Source: CAZPRY01 sp964589175 (GTDB lineage Bacteria; Fidelibacterota; UBA2242). Taken from it: a stretch of DNA of 64,000 nt. The stretch covers positions 62,001 through 126,000 of the forward strand of contig CAZPRY010000005.1 of the NCBI GenBank assembly GCA_964589175.1, in the 5' to 3' direction. How positions within the stretch are numbered: position 1 is the stretch's first letter; each line of letters starts with the position of its first letter. This document shows, one piece after another, positions 26,620-35,281 of this stretch. The notes under the pieces were generated by a model that did no database searches, was not told the DNA's origin, and worked only from the letters and a program-made list of their open reading frames with translations. The position numbers were made by a program, and so were the translations under genes.

Positions 26620-27860
26620 TGTTAAATAAAATATCGAGATACGCGATCATTGTGATCCTCGTTGTGGTGGCAGCCGTCTTTCTGCCGCGTTTCTACTGGA
26701 AAGCCTTGGGCAAGAGCACCTCCCGGCCGACCGTGTATTATAGCCCGGTGCTGGACGACTTCGTCTACAGCCAGACGGGCGCTTCCGGCGTTATGGAATA
26801 TCAGGATCTCAGCGGCGGGAGCTACACCATCAAAGAATACCAGCAACTCTTGCCCTTTCTATATGCGCGCAATCTGGAAAAATGGGGCGTTCTGCCCGAA
26901 TCCATTAAAGGCCTTCCGGTCACGGTCCATTTTATTCAAAAGAATTTGCAGTATTCCCGGCTGCGTCCCTACGAACTGAACGATCCGGGCGTAGCGCTCT
27001 ACCCGCTTTTTGAGTCGGAGTCCGATTTCACGACGCTGGAATACCCAAACGAGCTGTTTCGCATCCGGGAGCGGATGGAATTTATCACCGCCGCGACCAA
27101 TACGGTTGACGAGAGGCTGAGCGTTCTGTTTACGGAAAAGTTGGAGAGTCTCGGTTTTCAGTTTCCGGCGCGGATGATTGCCGGCAACCCGACGAACATG
27201 AAGCCTTTCGATGAAGGCTATTTTATCCTGGATTCCCAAAACGATCTTTTCCACGTAAAAATGGCCAAAGGTCAGCCCTATTGTGTGCCGATCCCGAAGC
27301 CCGCAGATATGGATATCCGCTATATCTCGGTGACGGAGAATCCGCGCCGCGAGTTCTACGGATTGATCCTGACGCAGGCGGATGAAGTCTACCTGATTAT
27401 GTATGATGCTTATCGACTGGTGAAATTACCGCTGGTTGATTTCGATCCGGACGAAATGTCTTTCGGGCTCCTGATCGACCCGCTCAACAGCACGATTCAG
27501 TATTCCGGCAAAGGTACTGTTAAGACGCTGGTTACCGACCGCGCCTACAATGTCTTAGCCGAAAATGTCATGCACTGGGTGACCAATGAGGAAAAAGCGG
27601 TCGGCAGGATTGAGAAGTATCTCTTTCCGTTCTGTCTGAATACGCGCGTCGGCAACAGCCGTTTCCTCCATTTGGATTTTGAATACTACGGACCGCACTC
27701 GCTGTTCGGCGTGTTGTTTTTCCTGCTCCTGTTTGTCGGTATAAAATATTATCGCAAGGAGAAAATCGGCGCCGATTGGTTCGATCTGGTTGTCGTTGCG
27801 TCGACAGGGATTTACGGTTTCCTGGCTGTATTGTTGGTGAAAACGGAACCCTGGGACTGA
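26619..27860 (+). CDS. Membrane-anchored ABC-associated protein (DUF4857-like)
   Basis: 413 residues. One N-terminal transmembrane helix (AIIVILVVVAAVFLP) is followed by a large extracytoplasmic domain of about 300 residues and two C-terminal helices (LFGVLFFLLLFVGI and LVVVASTGIYGFLAVLLV). The opening TVYYSPVLDDFVYSQ and the gene context recall DUF4857, which sits beside ABC genes in Bacteroidota; I rate that match as probable. Translationally coupled to the permease. It ends the operon, with a terminator 20 bp further on. It may be the extracytoplasmic sensor or substrate-handling subunit. Confidence 0.75.
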   Translation: MLNKISRYAIIVILVVVAAVFLPRFYWKALGKSTSRPTVYYSPVLDDFVYSQTGASGVMEYQDLSGGSYTIKEYQQLLPFLYARNLEKWGVLPESIKGLPVTVHFIQKNLQYSRLRPYELNDPGVALYPLFESESDFTTLEYPNELFRIRERMEFITAATNTVDERLSVLFTEKLESLGFQFPARMIAGNPTNMKPFDEGYFILDSQNDLFHVKMAKGQPYCVPIPKPADMDIRYISVTENPRREFYGLILTQADEVYLIMYDAYRLVKLPLVDFDPDEMSFGLLIDPLNSTIQYSGKGTVKTLVTDRAYNVLAENVMHWVTNEEKAVGRIEKYLFPFCLNTRVGNSRFLHLDFEYYGPHSLFGVLFFLLLFVGIKYYRKEKIGADWFDLVVVASTGIYGFLAVLLVKTEPWD

Positions 27861-27882
27861 TCTATAGACGTTTTCTGACTTT

Positions 27883-27913
27883 GGGGTGGTGAGTAGCTTG
27901 CCACCCCTTTTTT
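27883..27913 (+). terminator. Intrinsic terminator of the ABC operon
   Basis: GGGGTGG (27883-27889) pairs exactly with CCACCCC (27901-27907) and is followed directly by six T. It lies 22 bp after the DUF4857-like stop codon. Confidence 0.88.
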
Positions 27914-28050
27914 ATATTGATGGAATGTTGCCGGTTCTGCGGGAATATGCAAGTCCCCGGCAGCTGCCCGGCATCCATACTTCAGCGCTCCGACATTTCA
28001 CCACTCCAACAATCCTTTACTTTAAAGCTCCATTCCTCCATCTCTTCCAT

Positions 28051-28080
28051 GTAAAGTAAAAAGCCCGGCGATTGCCGGGC
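28051..28080 (-). terminator. Intrinsic terminator downstream of glyQS
   Basis: GCCCGGC (28063-28069) pairs exactly with GCCGGGC (28074-28080), with a GATT loop. The A-run to its left reads as a T-tract on the minus strand, so it ends transcription of glyQS, whose stop is 35 bp away. Confidence 0.85.
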
Positions 28081-28115
28081 CTTTGGGTATGTTTGGTAAA
28101 TGATTTGCGAAGGGC

Positions 28116-29648
28116 TTAGTGGGCCAGTTTTTCCTTCAGGATGCCGACCACGTTGTCCTTGGGAATGCGGATCTGCTCCAGCGTATCGCGGTCGCGCAGC
28201 GTGACCGTGCCGTCTTCCATGGTTTGCGAGTCGACCGTAATGCCGAACGGTGTTCCGGCTTCATCCTGACGGCGGTAGCGGCGTCCGATGGAACCGCCGG
28301 CGTCGTAGAGCGCCGCCATGTTGCGCTTCACGTCTTCGAAAATGCTGCGGGCTGTCTCCGGCATATTGTCGCGGTTGACGAGCGGCAGGACCGCTGCTTT
28401 GATTGGTGCGACCCTCGGATCGAGCCGCAGCACGACGCGGTCATGCTCCTCATCTTCCCAGTAAGCGTCCGTCAGGACGGTCAGGATCGTGCGATCCACG
28501 CCGGCCGAACTCTCGACCACCGCCGGGACGATATGCTCGTTTTTTTCGCTGTCGAAATAGCTCAGTTTTTTGCCGCTGGCCTGAATGTGCTGATCGAGAT
28601 CGAAGGTCTGCCGGTCGGCGATGCCTTCCAGTTCGGACCACCCGAAGGCGAAGCGGTATTCCACATCCGTACAGGCCCGTGCATAGTGGGCCAGTTCGTC
28701 ATGCGTATGCGGGCGCAGGCGCAGGTTATCCTCCCGGATGCCGATTTTTTTATACCAGTTGAAACGTTCCTGAACCCAGTACTCGTGCCATTTTTCGCTC
28801 TCTTCTTTCTTAACGAAAAATTCCAATTCCATCTGCTCGAACTCGCGCGAGCGGAAGATGAAATTGCCGGTCGTGATCTCGTTGCGAAAGGCTTTGCCGA
28901 TCTGGCCGATACCAAAGGGCAACTTGCCGCGTGCGGCGGTCATGACATTATCGAAATTGACGAAAATTCCCTGGGCAGTCTCGGGGCGCAGGTAGACCTC
29001 GGAGGCTGAATCCTCGCTGGGTCCGAAATGGGTTTTGAACATCAGGTTGAACTGTTTGGCATTGGAAAGTTCGGGACTGCCGCAATTGGGGCAGTTAATC
29101 TTTTCGACGTTTACGGATTTAAGCGCTTTACAATGCGGGCAATCTGAGTCCTTATATTGTGACAAATCCTCTGCGTAAATACCTGCTTCAAAAAGCGCAA
29201 TTGCTCTAGGGTAATTACGTCCAGGTGGATAATTTGTAAAAAGACTTCTAAATTGATTTTCTGTTTCGACGAAACCATTCGAGACCTTAAACTTGAAATC
29301 GCAATTGGTGCACTTGAAATAGGTCGGGGCCTTGTCTTCGCGGAAACGGGTTTTGCACTGTTTGCAGTCGATCAACGGATCATGGAAGTTTGCGACGTGA
29401 CCCGAGGCGACCCAGACGTTGGGATGCATCAGGATGCCGGCATCCATACCGACGACATTTTCGCGGCTGGTGATCATATCCTGCCACCAGAGATCTTTGA
29501 TGTTGCGTTTCAGTTCGACGCCCAGCGGGCCGTAATCCCAGCAGCTGTTCAGGCCGCCGTAGATTTCGCTGGATTGAAAGATAAATCCGCGGCGTTTACT
29601 CAGAGAAACCAGTTTCTCCATCTGTATATTGCGATTGTTTTTCGACAT
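28116..29648 (-). CDS. glyQS: Glycyl-tRNA synthetase, single-chain alpha2 type
   Basis: 510 residues; charges tRNA-Gly. Class II motifs are clear (PLGVELKRNIKDLWW; QFNLMFKTHFGP; YLRPETAQGIFVNF; GRLPFGIGQ-like; EFEQMELEFF), followed by an anticodon-binding domain. Two Cys pairs (C95/C98 with C113/C116, and C170/C173 with C186/C189) suggest a double zinc insertion. Between them, residues of about 120-166 (29150-29295) use AT-rich codons (AGA, CCA, ACA, TCA, ATT) unlike the rest of the gene. This suggests a recombined or inserted segment. It has its own upstream region and a terminator. Confidence 0.96.
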   Translation of the reverse strand: MSKNNRNIQMEKLVSLSKRRGFIFQSSEIYGGLNSCWDYGPLGVELKRNIKDLWWQDMITSRENVVGMDAGILMHPNVWVASGHVANFHDPLIDCKQCKTRFREDKAPTYFKCTNCDFKFKVSNGFVETENQFRSLFTNYPPGRNYPRAIALFEAGIYAEDLSQYKDSDCPHCKALKSVNVEKINCPNCGSPELSNAKQFNLMFKTHFGPSEDSASEVYLRPETAQGIFVNFDNVMTAARGKLPFGIGQIGKAFRNEITTGNFIFRSREFEQMELEFFVKKEESEKWHEYWVQERFNWYKKIGIREDNLRLRPHTHDELAHYARACTDVEYRFAFGWSELEGIADRQTFDLDQHIQASGKKLSYFDSEKNEHIVPAVVESSAGVDRTILTVLTDAYWEDEEHDRVVLRLDPRVAPIKAAVLPLVNRDNMPETARSIFEDVKRNMAALYDAGGSIGRRYRRQDEAGTPFGITVDSQTMEDGTVTLRDRDTLEQIRIPKDNVVGILKEKLAH

Positions 29649-29744
29649 TCTGTGCTAATCCTCTGCTTGGTTAAAAATCCCGCTAATATAATGAATGCAG
29701 GCTGCTAAATACTAACAGAGATTTGATGGGGCGCTGCAGCCGGT

Positions 29745-31961
29745 CTAGACTCCGTCCGGGAACTCGGTCTTGCACTGCGGACATATATTCACAATGTTCT
29801 TCGATTTGTTCGTCTTGCGCTCCAGGATCGGGTGTCCGCAGCTCTCGCATTTTTTGTCCACCGGCTCGTTCCAGGAGGCGAATTTGCAATTGGGATAATT
29901 GCTGCAGCCGTAGAAGATCTTGCCCCGTTTGGTGTGTTTTTCGACGATTTTGCCGCCACAATCGGGCTCCGGGCAGCTGATGTTCATCGTGAAGGGCTCG
30001 GTCGTCTTGCATTTCGGATAGCCGGAGCAGGCCCAGAATTTACCGAAACGACCCTGCTTGACGACCATTGGGCTGCCGCAGTTCGGGCAGCTTTTATCCT
30101 CCCTGGCCGGTTCATCATCGCCGTCCAGAGTGCGGGTGTTGCGGCATTCCGGGAATCCGGAGCAGGCCATGAAGCGTCCGTTCTTGCTCCATTTGATGAC
30201 CATGGGCGATCCGCACTGTTCACAGATTTCGTCTGTTTTTTCCTGGATGCTGTCTTTGATTTCCTTGCGGCGGGCGTCCATCTGATCCAGCGATTTTTTA
30301 AAAGGTGGATAAAAATCGTTCAGGACCGTCAGCCAGTCCTTGCGATTGGCTTCGATGCTATCCAGGTCGTCTTCCATTTGGGACGTGAATTTGATGTTGA
30401 AAATATCCGGCATCCCGTTAACCAGAATTTTGTTGGTTGTCTTGCCCAGTTCCGTCGGACTGAGCTGATTGATTTTCTTCTCGATATATTTTCGGTCGAT
30501 GATGGTCGACACAATCGTTGCGTAGGTGCTGGGCCGCCCGATTCCAAGGCTGTCCAGCTCTTTGATCAGGGTGCCTTCGGTGAAGCGTACCGGCGGTTCG
30601 GTGAATTTTTGTTCGGGCCGCAGCCGGAGCAGCTCCAGAGGATCGCCCGCTTCGAGTTTGCGCGGCAGTTTGTCGCTATTGTCGCTGGTCTCCTGGTCCC
30701 CTTTCCAGGTACGCAGGAAGCCGTCGAAGATGAGTGTTGTACCGACGGTCCGGAAGAGGTACTCGCCGGCGCTGACATCAATGGTTTTCTGGGAGTAAAC
30801 GGCCGGCTCCATCTGGCAGGCGGTAAAACGGTTCCAGATCAGGCTATAGAGTTTCAGCTGCTCCTTGGACAGGTAGGCGGCAATTTTATCGGGCGGCAGA
30901 TCGATACGCGTGGGGCGAATCCCTTCGTGAGCGTCCTGCACGTTTTTCTTTTTAGTCTGGAAATGGCGCGCTTTCGCGGGCAGGTAATCCTGGCCGAAAG
31001 CCCCGGCGATGTAATCCCGGATGCCGTTCACGGCTTCGTTCGAGATGCGCACCGAATCAGTACGCATGTAAGTGATCAGACCGGCCGGGTCGCCTTCGAT
31101 ATCGATACCCTCGTACAGTTGCTGGGCAATTCGCATGGTGCGGGTCGCGGTAAACTTGAAGCGGCGCGTGCTTTCCTGCTGCAGGGTGCTGGTGGTGAAC
31201 GGCGGAGCGGGCGATTTCCTGACCTCCTTGACCTGGAGGGCGTCGACCCGGTAATCGGCGTTTTGCAGTGCGGCCAGATGGCCCTGCATGGCCTCCCGAT
31301 CGGGGATCGAAGCCTTGCGATTACGGATCTTGAGGCATTTGGCCGTGAATTCCTCATCACCGCCGGTCTTCAGATCGGCGAAAATATCCCAGAATTCAAC
31401 GGGCTTGAAAATTTCGATTTCCTCTTCACGCTCACAGATAATGCGCACGGCAACCGATTGAACGCGCCCGGCGCTTAATCCGCGAAAGACGGTGCGCCAC
31501 AGGATCGGGCTGACCTGGTAACCGACCAGGCGATCCAGAATCCGGCGGGCCTGCTGGGCGTTCACCAGGCTGGTATCGATTTTGCGCGGGTGCGCGATGC
31601 CGTACTGAATGCCGCTGCGCGTGATCTCGTTGAACAGCACGCGTTCGATGCTCTTCTCGTCCGCCTTCAACAGGTTGGCGATATGCCAGGCAATCGCTTC
31701 GCCCTCGCGGTCCGGGTCCGGAGCCAGGTAAATTTTGGAGGCCTCTTTGGCGGCCGCCTTGAGTTGCTGTATGATCTTGGTCTTGCCCTGGATGGTCACA
31801 TATTTGGGAGTAAAGTTCTTTTCGATGTCGACGCCGAGCTCTTTCTGCGGCAGATCGCGAACATGTCCGACCGAAGCCACGACCTGAAAATCCTTGCCCA
31901 GGAATTTCTTGATGGTGCGGGCCTTGGAGGGCGATTCTACGATCAGTAAATATTTGCTCAT
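29745..31961 (-). CDS. topA: DNA topoisomerase I
   Basis: 738 residues; relaxes negative supercoils. The Toprim domain carries PDPDREGEAIA (81-91) and the active-site tyrosine is Y298 in TYMRTDS. Four C-terminal Topo-zinc modules follow, each with paired cysteines (CEQCGSP...CSGFPEC; CPNCGSP...CSGYPKC; CPEPDCGG...CSNYPNC; CESCGHP...CPQC). Length and layout are normal for a bacterial type IA enzyme. It stands alone between glyQS and a small barrel-like gene, all on the minus strand, with a 96-bp gap before glyQS. Confidence 0.97.
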   Translation of the reverse strand: MSKYLLIVESPSKARTIKKFLGKDFQVVASVGHVRDLPQKELGVDIEKNFTPKYVTIQGKTKIIQQLKAAAKEASKIYLAPDPDREGEAIAWHIANLLKADEKSIERVLFNEITRSGIQYGIAHPRKIDTSLVNAQQARRILDRLVGYQVSPILWRTVFRGLSAGRVQSVAVRIICEREEEIEIFKPVEFWDIFADLKTGGDEEFTAKCLKIRNRKASIPDREAMQGHLAALQNADYRVDALQVKEVRKSPAPPFTTSTLQQESTRRFKFTATRTMRIAQQLYEGIDIEGDPAGLITYMRTDSVRISNEAVNGIRDYIAGAFGQDYLPAKARHFQTKKKNVQDAHEGIRPTRIDLPPDKIAAYLSKEQLKLYSLIWNRFTACQMEPAVYSQKTIDVSAGEYLFRTVGTTLIFDGFLRTWKGDQETSDNSDKLPRKLEAGDPLELLRLRPEQKFTEPPVRFTEGTLIKELDSLGIGRPSTYATIVSTIIDRKYIEKKINQLSPTELGKTTNKILVNGMPDIFNIKFTSQMEDDLDSIEANRKDWLTVLNDFYPPFKKSLDQMDARRKEIKDSIQEKTDEICEQCGSPMVIKWSKNGRFMACSGFPECRNTRTLDGDDEPAREDKSCPNCGSPMVVKQGRFGKFWACSGYPKCKTTEPFTMNISCPEPDCGGKIVEKHTKRGKIFYGCSNYPNCKFASWNEPVDKKCESCGHPILERKTNKSKNIVNICPQCKTEFPDGV

Positions 31962-32140
31962 AATTTCTCCTTTGCGGCCGAAAATTTACGAAGATAGTCG
32001 CTAATTGCAATATTTTAATCGGCGTTCCCTCGGCAAAACGAAAACCGGGTGCGGCTTTCTGAGCGGATTTTAGGGCAAGCGCTCAGAGCAAAACGCTGTT
32101 CGTGAGACATTCGGGAAAGCGCAAATATGGGGATTTTGGG

Positions 32141-32692
32141 CTAGAATTCCTTTTTAGTGCTGTTGCTGAACGAGAGCGCAAAGCGGATTCCGTAGTTGTT
32201 CTTGGCCCGGTTCCAGTTCGAATAGATATCGAGGCCGAAAGCTACATCGGGCAGGGGCGGCGGGCGGAAGATAACCTGTAAATTCGTCCAAATCCCCATT
32301 CCCGATGTTTCGCTCCATTGATTGATAATATTCGGAATCGGGGGATTCTTGATCTTTCCGGAATTAAAGGATGGGCCGATGAACAGGGCTTCTAAAAAAT
32401 ATTTTCCCGCGTGGCGAGCGCCGGTCGAAACGCTCAGGGTGTTGAGATAGTATTTGTGCTGACTGAAATCGCCGTTGGTTACGGAGAGCGCGACCTGAAA
32501 AAAGTGCTTGCGGCCGAAATTGTGACTGATGCCGCCGTTCCAGCCCGGTCCCTGTTTGGTAATCGTATAGCCGACGCCGCCGGCGATATTGGTCCATTCC
32601 TCCCGCTCGAAATTGATCAGCCTGGCATCGAGTTCCGCTACCGAAAGAGCGAGAAGCATGCTATAAATCAGCACTATCCTGACACTACTCAT
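32141..32692 (-). CDS. Small secreted barrel-like protein of unknown function
   Basis: 183 residues. A hydrophobic signal sequence at about 4-23 is followed by regular amphipathic strands (GGVGYTITKQGPGW; KHFFQVALSVTNG; YYLNTLSVSTGARHAGKYFLEALFIGP; VAFGLDIYSNWNRAKNNYGIRFALSF). The pattern fits a small outer-membrane barrel of about eight strands. I do not recognise the family. It has no close operon partner: topA starts 179 bp downstream and parA ends 200 bp upstream. Confidence 0.65.
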   Translation of the reverse strand: MSSVRIVLIYSMLLALSVAELDARLINFEREEWTNIAGGVGYTITKQGPGWNGGISHNFGRKHFFQVALSVTNGDFSQHKYYLNTLSVSTGARHAGKYFLEALFIGPSFNSGKIKNPPIPNIINQWSETSGMGIWTNLQVIFRPPPLPDVAFGLDIYSNWNRAKNNYGIRFALSFSNSTKKEF

Positions 32693-32892
32693 TCCGCACC
32701 CTGTTCATAACTTTTTAAACCCGTCGCTTTCTCACCGTAGTCTTTTTCAAGACTGGTTGGATATCTTATCAAAATATGTTCCAAGCGGTAAAATGCAAAT
32801 TATTCAATAATTTAAAAAATAAAATCTGAGCTAGCTCGTGTAATTGTTATACGAATCCGTATAGGAATTATACGCTGTCGGGCAATAGTCGA

Positions 32893-33642
32893 TCAGAGAT
32901 TTGCGATATGAGCGGCGACTTCGCTCCAGAGTCGCCGGTAAGCCTGCGCAGGGGCGGATTGGGCCGCGAAAACCATGACCGGCTTGCGGTGCACGCCCAT
33001 TTTTTCGACGATGGCGGAATAGGGGATCTGGCTGCTGAAAATTCCGTCCATCCGGAGGGGCAGGTCTTCCATAATCTGGCGGTGCATCGATTTGCGTTTT
33101 TCGACCATGCAGAAAAAGCTGCGGATTTTGGTTTCATCAAGCTGGTTGTCCCGGAAAAACTGCAGCAGTTTCTCGAGCGTAATCACGGACAGAGTGGTGG
33201 GTACCAATGGCAAAAGGATCAAATCGGCAGCAAAGAAAACATTTTCGGAGGCTAGGGTAATATTCGGCGGACAGTCCAGAAATACGATATCGTATTCGCT
33301 TTTGAATGGCCTGAGCACCTCTTTGAGACGCTGGCGCGAGCGTTTGCGGTCATCCAGCAGGATGTCCAGATTGCGGTAAGAGAAGCTGGCGGGCAGCAGG
33401 TCGAGGTTGCTATAGTCCGTGCCCTTGATCCGTTTATCGATCTTCTGACCGCCCTTGATCAGGGCCTTACCGCTGAGTTTTTTGGGCGTGCGGATTCGGA
33501 AATAATAGGTCGAGGAACCCTGGGGATCCAGGTCGACGAGCAAGCTGCGGTTACCGTCGCGTCCGGAGAGGTAGGCCAGGTTGACGGCTGTTGCGGTTTT
33601 GCCCACGCCGCCTTTCATGTTGTAAACTGCAATGATCTTCAA
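32893..33642 (-). CDS. ParA/MinD-type positioning ATPase, coupled to the CHAD gene
   Basis: 249 residues. It has the deviant Walker A KGGVGKTATAVNLA (10-23), the A' motif LLVDLDPQGSST and Walker B IVFLDCPPN. No N-terminal HTH is present, which fits the small ParA class that positions plasmids, chemoreceptors, carboxysomes or storage granules on the nucleoid. No ParB gene or parS-like sites are nearby. Its ATG overlaps the stop of the CHAD-domain gene by 4 bp, so the two are translationally coupled. With ppk1 next in line, a role in placing or sharing out polyphosphate granules is a reasonable inference. Confidence 0.9.
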   Translation of the reverse strand: MKIIAVYNMKGGVGKTATAVNLAYLSGRDGNRSLLVDLDPQGSSTYYFRIRTPKKLSGKALIKGGQKIDKRIKGTDYSNLDLLPASFSYRNLDILLDDRKRSRQRLKEVLRPFKSEYDIVFLDCPPNITLASENVFFAADLILLPLVPTTLSVITLEKLLQFFRDNQLDETKIRSFFCMVEKRKSMHRQIMEDLPLRMDGIFSSQIPYSAIVEKMGVHRKPVMVFAAQSAPAQAYRRLWSEVAAHIANL

Positions 33643-35207
33643 TTTGACGATTCCTTTCGCCTGTTTTTTTCGAAAAGATGCCGGAAAAGAGCTGTGTTTT
33701 CAGGTGACATGAATTTACGGAATTCCCGGGCAAAATTCTCCCGGACGCTGTTTTGCCGGTCGTGCAGGTGGCAAACCAGGCCGCCGATCGCCGCGGCCAG
33801 CGCGATGGTTTCTTCCTTTTCGGCGGGCATTGCCCGCAAAAATGCGGAGAGGTAATTTTGCTGAACAGCCAGATCGTTATATTCACCCAGGTTGTCCTGC
33901 ACGCGTTTTAAATCACCGATCAGATGCTGAATGTCCCCGGCGGGGAAGAGCGCCTGGAAAAACTCAAGCAGGTAGCGTAAAATTTTGCATTCGATCCGCA
34001 GGCGGTGGAACTGCGCGTCACTTGCCCGCTCGTCAATCCGCCGGCCTGTATTTTTAATTTGACGGTAGCTTTTAGCGATGTTACGCTGAGCGAGAGAGAG
34101 GATCGGCTTCCCCGAATTCGGGGTCTCTTCATATTCATCGGCTTGTGTCGGATCGAGAAAATTCTTCCAATTCCGCAGCATATGACGGCAGGAAGCGGAG
34201 CGTAGCGCTTTGACGAGCCGGCGATGCGCTTTTCCACGTTCCCGGCGCAACTGCCGAAACAGCGGATCGAGGCCGCTCCACAGGGCGGGCGGGAGTATGT
34301 CGCAGTAGATTTTTTCTTTGAGCAGATAGACATCCAGGTCGCGCTGCGGATTGCTCAGCCGGCCGAGATGGGAGAGGTCACCGCGCAATTTCTCGGTAAT
34401 TTCGGGCGGGAAAATGTCCTTCATCTGGCTGAGAAACGAACGGGATTTGCGGATCGCAATTCGGAAATAGTGCAGGAACTCCGTGTCGATGTCTTCGATG
34501 ACGCCTTTTTCGTTGCTTTGGACGATTTCGAACAGCCCGGACAGGATGATCAGCGCCGCCTGCCGGCCGGTCATCTCCGGCGCTACGGTATTGTAAAATT
34601 TATGGCAGTTTTCCCCAATCCGGATACCCTGGGCGCCGGCGATCTGAACAATCAGAGGCGTGCTGTCTTCGACCAGGTTCAGAGACGCCAGAAAATCCCG
34701 GAACCGGGCCAAATCGCGATGATATCCCCTGACCGGCTGCAGGCGCAGGGCGCGGAAGCTTCGGTGCGGTTCACCGTCCCGGGCATGCCTGATTGTTTCC
34801 AGGAAAATCTGCAAAACCGTTTTTTCGTCGGCATTCAGTACGGCGTATCCGTCGATGCGGCTGCGCAGGGACAGGTAAGGGATGAGGGCTCGCGGGCCCG
34901 TATATTTTTCCAGAATAGTGCGGATACGGGCGTCTTCGAAATCGCGGGCGAAGCGCGGTGTTCCCGACGAAGGCAGCGGCCATTCGAGTAGCGTTTTTTC
35001 CGGGTCTACCCGCCGGAGTATGAATGATGACGGGCTTTGATACAGAACGGCATTGCCGCAGAAGAGCCGCCAGTCGAAGGTATCCAGGCAATTCAGGCGC
35101 AGGTTCTGAGACGGCAGTTTCCGCAAGCGAAAAGTGCGCGCGGTTTGATCGAGAAGATCACTGAAGGACAGGTCTTCCGGGAGGCTGTAGCGTATCGGGC
35201 TTTCCAT
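33639..35207 (-). CDS. CYTH-like/CHAD-domain protein (polyphosphate-binding)
   Basis: 522 residues. The N-terminal 200 residues look like a CYTH (triphosphate tunnel) domain with the DTFDWRL signature (48-54) and FILRRV, but the catalytic ExExK at the start is missing. From about residue 215 there is a helical CHAD domain with conserved basic residues and histidines (HYFRIAIRKSRSFLSQ; LRIECKILRYLLEFF). CHAD domains are known to bind polyphosphate and to localise to polyphosphate granules. It is followed by the ParA gene with a 4-bp overlap and preceded by ppk1 with a 74-bp gap. The CYTH part may bind rather than hydrolyse its ligand. Confidence 0.85.
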   Translation of the reverse strand: MESPIRYSLPEDLSFSDLLDQTARTFRLRKLPSQNLRLNCLDTFDWRLFCGNAVLYQSPSSFILRRVDPEKTLLEWPLPSSGTPRFARDFEDARIRTILEKYTGPRALIPYLSLRSRIDGYAVLNADEKTVLQIFLETIRHARDGEPHRSFRALRLQPVRGYHRDLARFRDFLASLNLVEDSTPLIVQIAGAQGIRIGENCHKFYNTVAPEMTGRQAALIILSGLFEIVQSNEKGVIEDIDTEFLHYFRIAIRKSRSFLSQMKDIFPPEITEKLRGDLSHLGRLSNPQRDLDVYLLKEKIYCDILPPALWSGLDPLFRQLRRERGKAHRRLVKALRSASCRHMLRNWKNFLDPTQADEYEETPNSGKPILSLAQRNIAKSYRQIKNTGRRIDERASDAQFHRLRIECKILRYLLEFFQALFPAGDIQHLIGDLKRVQDNLGEYNDLAVQQNYLSAFLRAMPAEKEETIALAAAIGGLVCHLHDRQNSVRENFAREFRKFMSPENTALFRHLFEKNRRKESSN

Positions 35208-35281
35208 GGAAACTCCGACTCGTTCACATGAATTTGGGCGAAACCAAATATAAAAAAGTGCGACGATCTATGTAACGCTAT

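Noticed and set aside
29832..31478. Long antisense frame (548 codons) opposite topA
   Set aside because: topA is unmistakable on the other strand; the frame is a by-product of its codon usage.
32848..32863. Inverted repeat TATACG-AATC-CGTATA after parA as a terminator
   Set aside because: Six-base AT-rich stem with no T-tract on either strand; could arise by chance.
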